From the NCBI GenBank assembly GCA_039566865.1, contig CM076953.1, positions 6,200,001 through 6,264,000 of the forward strand: 64,000 nucleotides of DNA, in the 5' to 3' direction. The translations under genes and the position numbers were made by a program. Below the pieces are notes generated by a model. That model made no database searches and had not been told where the DNA came from. It was given only the letters and a program-made list of their open reading frames with translations. Below are positions 52,501 to 61,500 of the stretch, piece by piece. The first letter of the stretch is position 1; every line of letters begins with the position of its first letter. This stretch comes from Aurelia coerulea. Its lineage: Eukaryota; Cnidaria; Scyphozoa; Semaeostomeae; Ulmaridae.

Positions 52501-55500
52501 CCCAGTAGGACCCCACCACTTGAGCGTCATGACAAGGGGTCGCAGACTCGATAGGTGCTGAAAAACCAAGGGTGTAGGGTGTTAGGCAAACGTCCTAACA
52601 CCCTTGGAAAAACTCAACTTCACCATTTTAACAAGGGCAGATTTTGTAATACAATAGCAACAGCTGCGTTTGATTGACATCTCAATTCAAAGCGATTAGC
52701 GACTGCAGACAAAGGAAGTTCTCTCGACCAGTAATTCAAAACAAACATCCGTAAAAATTTCCCCGAAATTAGTCTCCCCGAAAATAATCTCATGAAACTC
52801 TCAATGACAGGTGAATTTCTCAGTTTCTTATAAAAAGATAAAGGATGTCCCAAAAAAATTGTGCTCCGTTTGCCTTAAGATTGCGACAAAACAGAAAAAG
52901 ATTCTAGCCGAATTTCTGATATCACAGAATCTATTCCTTACCTCACGTGAAGCTACTTATGACTGCAAAATAGTAAGACCAAATGGCCGACCGCTGATTT
53001 CAGTCATCAGGCAAATTTGGTCTTCTGAAGGTCATAGCTCGATCCTTTTTCAACGGATTTTTAAGAGAATCGAAGCAAACTTTATTTCAACATCTGAAGA
53101 GCAACATCATACAAAAGTTTGGCGAGAATCTATTGCCGTTTTGTCGTAATCTTTAGGCAAACGGGGCAAAATTTTGTTGGGACACCCTGTACGTATCACC
53201 TGAAAAACAAACTGCAAATGGAAACGATCTTACCTTGGCTCCTTTTAATGAATTTTCATCCTCCTACAAAGCAAATTAGTAATAGTACAAAACATTTAGT
53301 TTGGAGCTTGCATTGGGTGTTAAGCACAAGCAAACATGAAACAAGTTCCACTCTCACATCTGTTAAGGACTGCAAAGAGATTGGTAGGTACCGTCGAATT
53401 TCATGTCTTGCAGTGATCGTGCCAATATCGTGTGAGCACTAGCTAAAATTTGGTACCGTCAAATTTTTGCCGTTTTCAGGATGTGCCAGCATGGTATGAA
53501 CGAAGCCTAAATCTAAAATTATTTCTTCTGAGCTTTTGCGCACTGCAACTGGAAAACGTCCACTTAGTAATCACATGTCTGCTAAATAAGTATTGCTATG
53601 ATTCGATGGGTCCCAATAATATTTACAGGTTTAAGAAAGGTCCAAACTTCAGTTATTCTAATCTTAAATCTTTGTTTTTGCTAATTTGTGACCAGGCTCA
53701 ATTCATGTTTACCGTGTAGACAGACATAAGGAAGGGCATCTGCTATACAAAAGCAACTTGGCTTTCCTGTAATAACGGGAAACAGGAATTCAAAATTAAC
53801 TTCTCATCAAATTTCAGTGATCTTTAAAGCACGTAATAATTGTAATCGTCTGGGACACATCATTCTTAGTTTTAACTTGACTACGATGCCTGCCTAAAGT
53901 TTTGGAACGCCTCGGCAAATTTTCCATTGTTTTGCGATTTCCCAATCTTCCCCTCTCCCCCTTAGTATAATATTGTTCTGTAAGGATAAAAATGAGGATG
54001 ACAGGACGATTCGCAACTCTGATGTAATGCTACGACAACCACCTTACAAATCAATATTCTTTAGGGGAAGGGGGTGCTTTATCAAGAAATGGCCTAATAA
54101 GTGTTCCAAGGACTTTTGGCAGGCATTGTAGTAGCTAAGGTTCTGCGGCGCAGTGGTGTAATCCTCTGACTTTGCAGTCAGAACAATCAGGCGGACAGGG
54201 CTCGATACCCGATAGAGCCCCACCATTTAAGCGTCAGGACAAGGGGTCGCGGAATCGAGTAGCTCTTAGCTACTTCTGAGAAGCGCTTGGCGCTAAAGAC
54301 CGAAGGGTAAAGACCGCAATTTCACCTTCAGCTTAAGGTGAACGAATGAAACTTTTGTAAACAATATAATCTTACCGTTGAAAGTCTAAGAGCCAAATCA
54401 TAGTCTCGACGTTCTTGCTCTTCTTGAGCTTTTCTATAAAAGAACGATATAGTTAGTGAATTTAGCTCAGCCATTTTCCTTGGGGGTACATGTAAGCACG
54501 GAACCGACTGTTAAGAGATCCAAATAGTTCTCTGGTCTCCATAAAGACATTGGGGCGGTTCAAGACTGTAGTGCGTTTGCCTTGCTGCAATTTTTCATGT
54601 TCCTAGTCATTGTGATATTAATTTCAAATCTATATACCAAGAACTAGCAGCATAAAACCATCCAGCTAGACTATATTTCGATTGTTGAATCCGAATTTTG
54701 AAATGTTTACATGATGGCAGCCGCTCGTGGACCCGAATCCGTCACCAATTCTAGCTGTGTTTCGGGCTGGTAATTGTCCGACTTTAAATCTTATCTTTTT
54801 CAAAATGGCCATATCTCTTACGATCTTTCTAGTCTGCTGGAAATATTCCTTCATAGGCAGTATACAAAAGCTCCATCAGGTGCACAGTGGAAAGGCCTGC
54901 ATTGAGAAACTTACCTTGCACGTTCGGCTGCTTCTTCTTCAACTTTTAATTTCTCCTGTTATGAATAAACAACACTTTTTCAACATTTATTCAAACAACT
55001 AGTCAGATTTACTGCAAAGTTTCTTCTATTCACAAATCAGAACGGAAAAATGGGATTCATAGCTCCCTTGAAAGTAGCAACTAAAACGTCACACATGTTT
55101 TTTGGAACACCCTGTATTTGACAAGAAAATTACGCTCTACACAATTGTATATTTGGTATACTACCATAGAACTCTAAACCTTAAAGCTAAATGATTGAGT
55201 ATCTATTTAGCTTTTAGACCTGTAAGAATCGGGGGGGGGCAGGGGGCTGAAGCTCCAAATAACTTTGAAAACAATGGTGCTTCGTCACAAGCATTAATTA
55301 CATGTATTGTTCTCTATTGTTTTAAGAACAATTGCCACCCCCAATCAGAAGCAGCTTCCTACATTTGATCGATGGATTAAATTTCGAAACTCACGATAAG
55401 CAATCGACTGGCTTCCTCTTCTTCTTTTCTTCGGCGTTCAAATTCCTCTGCCTCTCGTCTTAATTTCTCCTCCAGAGCAAGTTTTCTGAAACCGAATATA

Positions 55501-58500
55501 CTATTAAGAATGTAATGCACAAAAAATAAACGGACAGAAAAATAGAGGACAAAAGCTCAAATGGTCCCAGAAATCTTTTCAGACAAACGGATAGAAAAGG
55601 GATTTCCGTAACTAGGAAATTAAAAAGAAAAATGAAATGAGAAAACTGGATTCAGGGCAGGCAAAGGAAGAATGCAGTTTTGCTCTTACAGCATGCTGCA
55701 TTTGAAATGGGCCATACTTACTTCAATATCAATTAAATGATAAATAATTCTATCAATCTATCATTCTATCATTTTATCATTTTATCATTCTATCATTCTA
55801 TCATTCTATCATTCTATCGTTTTTTTTTTAACAAAGTCTTCTTGAAGTAGTCATTGGTTTGTTAAATCCCATTCGTTTTCATGACCCAGGCTCAACGAAG
55901 GGTCTGGATATGACTCATTTATTAATGTCATTCGTCATTGTAGGTGGCACATTGCGAAAGTCTTGGAAAAAGAGATACTGTGTGCTAAAAGATAACGGAG
56001 AATTTATTGTATATGATGACGAGAGCAAAACATCGCAAGATACAAGGATCTGGATAAGTTCAGAATGTAAACAAATAGAGAAAGGTTCAGCTTGTGGATC
56101 ACTCAAATTACCCAAAGATAATTCATTCTATTCTATCCAAATTGTATATCATTGGCAAGAAAACCTGCATTTTCAGATAGTATACATTATTATATGGCGT
56201 TCGAAAATACGGCTCCTCGGACCGGCAACGCAGCGATTCGATTGGTTCTTGATCGGTCCGTAAAGCCGTATTTTTCGTTCGAAGCCGTATTGGACCGGGC
56301 GTTGCCTTAAAAATCAACAGCAAGGGAGGAGCTTCTTGTGTAGGCTTAGGCCGTAAGAAGTGTCAGCCAAAGTTTAGCTTATTCATCGAAGATTTCTTTT
56401 CTGTAAACTTTGAAGACGAACTTGCAATTATACACGAAGAAAATGCCAATGTAGTTAACGTTGCAACGAGCAACTACAGTGATGCACAGGATCAAAGACA
56501 ACAGAGAAGTACGATACTATAAACAACGTTCTCAGAAGGTTCTGCCATATAATAAAGCCTTTATTAAACGATTACTCGATCCATGCTGGAAAATATTTGG
56601 ACCTTAGTTCATTGTACGGACCTCACTGCGTTCGGTCCGTACGTCAAACTGCGGTCCAAATATTTTCCAGCATGGACCTCGTAATCGTTTAATAACCGCA
56701 TATTACTCGGGGGGGGGGGGTACAGTAGTGTCCCGCATATAAGAAACAACCTTTTTATCTTCAGGTCTGACACGTTTCTTATAAATGAGGTAAACTTCAT
56801 ATCAGGGTAAAGTTTCTTATTAGAAAAATCATGTACTATCGATCAACTACTTAGACACGAGCTTTATGACTGTGACAAAAACCTAACATTTTATTTGCAT
56901 TCGTAGATTTTCACTTCCTTGAAACGCTACAATTGTTCCAGGAAGATGTTTTTTGCTTAGTTTCGTCAAACAAGTAGCACGTTTCTTTTCAGACCTGTAC
57001 CAGTTTCTTAAAAACTGGGGTATTATTTTGAAAATCAGGGTCTGTGTTTTTTGAATTTGCGTTTTTTATATGCGGGACACTACTGTACTTCATTTTCAAT
57101 TGTACGGGCATGTTTACTCCAAGAAATAATTTACTCATCGGCTTTAGAATTTTTCCCTCGACATGATAGACGGCTTTAGAAAAAATCGGCGAAAAGTATA
57201 CTCCAACTTGCAAAACATTCATAGGAAAACAATGAAATAACACGTTTGACAACGGAGGCTTTAGAAAAATTGCCTTCTTTTGATACCCGGGGTTAGAAAA
57301 AAAGAGACGAAAACGATATCCGGTAAGGAGTGCACATCCCGTCAGTAAAGTGTACTAAGTACATCCCAGGATACATTACGTATATTCAAGTCGTATAATT
57401 TGTTGAAAATTTCTTACTATAGTTGGCTTGCATTTTTTTTCTGAAACATCCTGTATTAGGAGCAACAGCTCTCTTTACTTACCGTTTTCTCTCTTCTTCT
57501 GCTTCTCTCTTCAATCGTTCCTCTTCTTCCCTCTTCTTTCTCTCTAATTCCATTTGTTCCTGAATCTTTTTAATTCTCTCTTCCTCCTTCTGAGATTTCA
57601 GCCTCTTTTGCATGTCATTCATCTGCGACGTCATTTTGTTGAACAAATCATTGTATGCAGAGTTGATTTGGTTTTCTTTCATCAATGAGCTCTAGAATTG
57701 AAAATCACATGAGACTTGAAAGTTAGTCCACTTCTTTGTGTGTTGTTGATTACAAATTGTACTAAATCGTTCAGCAGTCAAATCAGCATAGGTTCCAAAT
57801 CTTTAAAAAGGCTGGTGTAAAATTGAGTGACCCATTTCTTTGAACTGAATGACTTTAAAGAAACTTTAGCTAATTCTTTATAATTCTACCGTTGGAATTT
57901 TCTGAAATCTTCAATATTATCAGAGTTACAGTGTTTTTATGTACGAAGTAAAACGAGTACATATAGGAGTGAGGTGGTGTAACGCACTAACCCCGTAACT
58001 CACGAACCAAGAACGCATTCCGCGAACCAGCTAAGAATGCCAGGAAAGCAAACAGTTGCCAACTGCTGTATTGTTGCTGCGCCTCCGCACCATCAGATCA
58101 CTGCATTTGCTGAGACTTTTTTGGCAGAGCACCAGGAAAACAAACCATTTGCACTAATTATTTTCGATGTCATGTGTTCAACAAAAATTCTAGAAGAAAT
58201 GTTGTGACGCAATCGATTCATGTCCAACTCGACCACAAATTAACCATATTGCATGTTGCTCTCTTTACAAAAGTGTTGGCGGATTTTCAATTCAGCAATT
58301 TTGGATACTGGAAATAAATATCTTCATTGGTATCCGGACTTCTGCTTCGAAGCCAAATCCCATAATGGCTACATTGCCTTTATGTGCCACTGCAGAGGTC
58401 GCCGCGTTCGACCTCGAAGATACTTGCAGCTGAGTTGGGTTAGAGCTTCACTATCGTACAAATTCCAAAATTCTAGAAAATCTATAAAAATATTGTAGAT

Positions 58501-61500
58501 TCAGATTTTTCTAGAATAGCAAAAAGGTCTATTGTAGATCGCAGATGCTGTAACTGCTTTTGAAACCTGACACGGGACTGTTCACGTCAGGCCTCAATCA
58601 ATAACTTGATGGGGTAAATGAACGTCTGTTTTGAAATTTTACTTTCTTGGGGCAAATGTTACAGTTGACTCGAGTTGACCCTGTGCCGCTGTGCAAGCAT
58701 CAATCCACGGGAACATGTTTTCCTTTTAGGTCAAACAAGGGATGCGAGGACCCCTTACAAACTAGTCCTTGTGTGCTGAAGGACTGCCCCCTCCAGTAGA
58801 AAATAAAATAGAAATATGAAACAAGAAAAGTATCGGAATTGCCGCAGCTTCAAAGAAGCTCATTGCTCCCATCTGAAGGTCACCATGTGCTCTTTCCTGT
58901 CTGCAATGGTTATTTGGAAGCATTTACCCTAAGCTATTTTAAACTTTGTTTCTTTCTTTTTCAAGGATTCAAGAAAAATTTTCAAAAAACTTAAAACCAG
59001 AGTAATTTCTAAACTTTTTGACGAAACATGAAATAATTTCGAAGAAAACCATAGTTTATGAATGCCTACAATATGCTATCAAGTAAAAGTCTGTCATTCA
59101 TTTGGTTTATGATTTAGAAATTTGATGACGTCACATCCTCAAATGAGTTGAAATGTAAGATACGCTGTAATTTCCAAAAATATTCAACATTTCTGAAAAG
59201 TCCAACGGTAGGATTATAGATAAGTTTCTAAAGTTTCTTTCAAGCCATTCAATCAGAAGAAATAGGTCATTGAATTTTACACTAGCCTTTTTACGCCGAG
59301 ATAAAGATTTGGAACCTATGCTAGTCAAACCACACTAACGTAAAATCGAATTCATCTAACTTTCCAGTGCTCCTTCTCTTAGCTTGCGTGCAGGCTCAAT
59401 AGATTTTTTTTCAGAGAGGTTTCTGCTCCAGTAGAGTCTGCGCATCAGCGACGCAAAGCCTGTCCAAAGTCACGTGCGGGTTCCCAGGATCGAGGAACCA
59501 AGCCTCATTAGTGGAAAGGGATAAATTGTTCTCTTTTAGTTCAATTGATTGCTAGATATCTTCAAGGAATTCTCGTAATTATTCTCATAAACAAGTTGAG
59601 TCTGCACGCAGAATTGCGCAGAATGACGCCGAAATTCATTTTCTCATATCCATCAAGTTCTCTCGAAGCTATGGAGTTTCAAATGTGGGAACTCTATTCT
59701 GGATCACCAGGTATAGTTTCATACGGTGCCCTGTAACGGCCATCGATATTTCTTACTAAAAAGATAGAAATATCTCTATGTCGACGTAGAGCCCCCTCTA
59801 TGTCGACATAGCACCCATCTCTATGTCGACATAGAGATAATCATACTAACCTTAATTTGTTGTACTAAGCCTTCCATTGCGGCTTCAAGGCCTTTCACTT
59901 GCTTGCTAACAGAGTCTTTGTCCTTTTTCAAAGATGAAGCTACAAAAAAGAAAACATGACGATTACCTTTATCCTGCAAAGACAAATCGAGAATAATTCG
60001 ATTCACACTTAACCAGGATGTGGTAAAAGCATTCTTTAGCCCCCCTCTATTTCAAGTACCCTTTCATAACTAGACCTCCTCTTCATTCTGAAATTCTAAA
60101 CAGTTCTCTCTCCCACCTCCCACTTCGTCGTCTGCTCTTTTTGTTGGGGAGACGAGATACGCTTCACCCGAGGAAACCCATGCTTCCCCCGTGCAGTAGG
60201 TCAAAGCTCATGCGCAGTGGCGTTCTGGGGTTGCAGCTCTGACGAGCGCGTGCGCTTTAACCCACTGCAGGGGGGACACATAAGTTTCTTCGGAAAAAGC
60301 GATCTCGTCTCCCCAACAATCTTAATAAATACACGCATGTATTTATAATTTTCAATGGTTTTCAATTGAGAACGAAGCTGAGAGCCTTGACCCAACAAGG
60401 ACAGATTGTGTAATACAATAGAATCAGATATTTCTGATTGACACCGTAATTCAAATCGATTAGCGACTGCAGACAAAGGAAATTCTCTCAACCAGTAATT
60501 CAAAACAAACAAGGCCGCAAAAGTTGCCCTGAAGCCAGCAGGGCAAACTGTCGTCTTGTGCATGAGAAAGTGGTTTCTAAGAGAAAACATGGGTTTATGA
60601 TGAAAGAAGGATGGATCTGAAGATCCGCCAGACAGATTTTATTTACTTGATTCGGGAGCTAAGAAGTAATTATTTCATTTAAGCCCTGAATATTGCAATT
60701 CCTCCTCCTCTGCTACTGAATCAAATAAACAAAGTCCATAAGGCAGATATTTAGATGTATCTTTCTTCTTTCGCTGTAAGCTCATGACTTCTTGCAAAAA
60801 CCTTTCGAGTGTACAAGGCGTGAATTTGCCCTACTGGTTTCAGGGCTACTTTGCAGCTTTGTTTGTTTTGAATTACTGCTTGAGAGAATTCCTTTTGCCT
60901 GCAGTCGCTAATCGCTTTGAATTGGGGTGTCAATCAGAAACAATTGATGCTATATTGTGCTACAAAATCTGTCCTTGTTGGGTCCAGGCTCTAAGCTTCT
61001 TTCTCAACTGATGCTTTTGTGCCACAAGATTTGTTCTTGCTGCTTGGGCCTGGAGAATATCTGACAATGGGAGTGAATCAAGTTGTTTGGGAAAACTGAG
61101 TCCTGTTCCATCTTTCGTGATTGCATATTTAAGGATAAATTGAAGTCTTCAGTAAGACGCAACCTTTTAAGATGTGGGTAATGATGAATTTGAACGCTCC
61201 CAAAATCCGGCTATTCAGATTATTCAAGGGAGCACCGAACCGGCTCCATACAGCGCTCCCTGGTTTGTTTCTATGATAGAAAGCTAATACAAGATGAAAA
61301 ACATTGCATTTGATATTTACCAAACTTGTTCATCTCTATGATCATTGTCTGCAAGGTCCGAACCTTCATGATTCCCTTGTATCTAAAGAAAGAAATTCTT
61401 ATAATATCAATTTTATTTTTCTACCAAATGATGGCCAAAAATTGTATTGAAAAGTGTTATACCCCGTTTACACAGAGCAAAAGATACGGTATCGCGATCC

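Noticed and set aside
52433..52520. A tRNA gene
   Set aside because: Only the promoter boxes and a tRNA-like head are present, with a SINE body following; a second copy lies nearby.
60960..61045. Minus-strand reading [18 protein letters not shown] as an extra MYO6 exon
   Set aside because: The flanking exons at 61321 and 59939 already join in frame and match human myosin VI; this piece has no compatible place.
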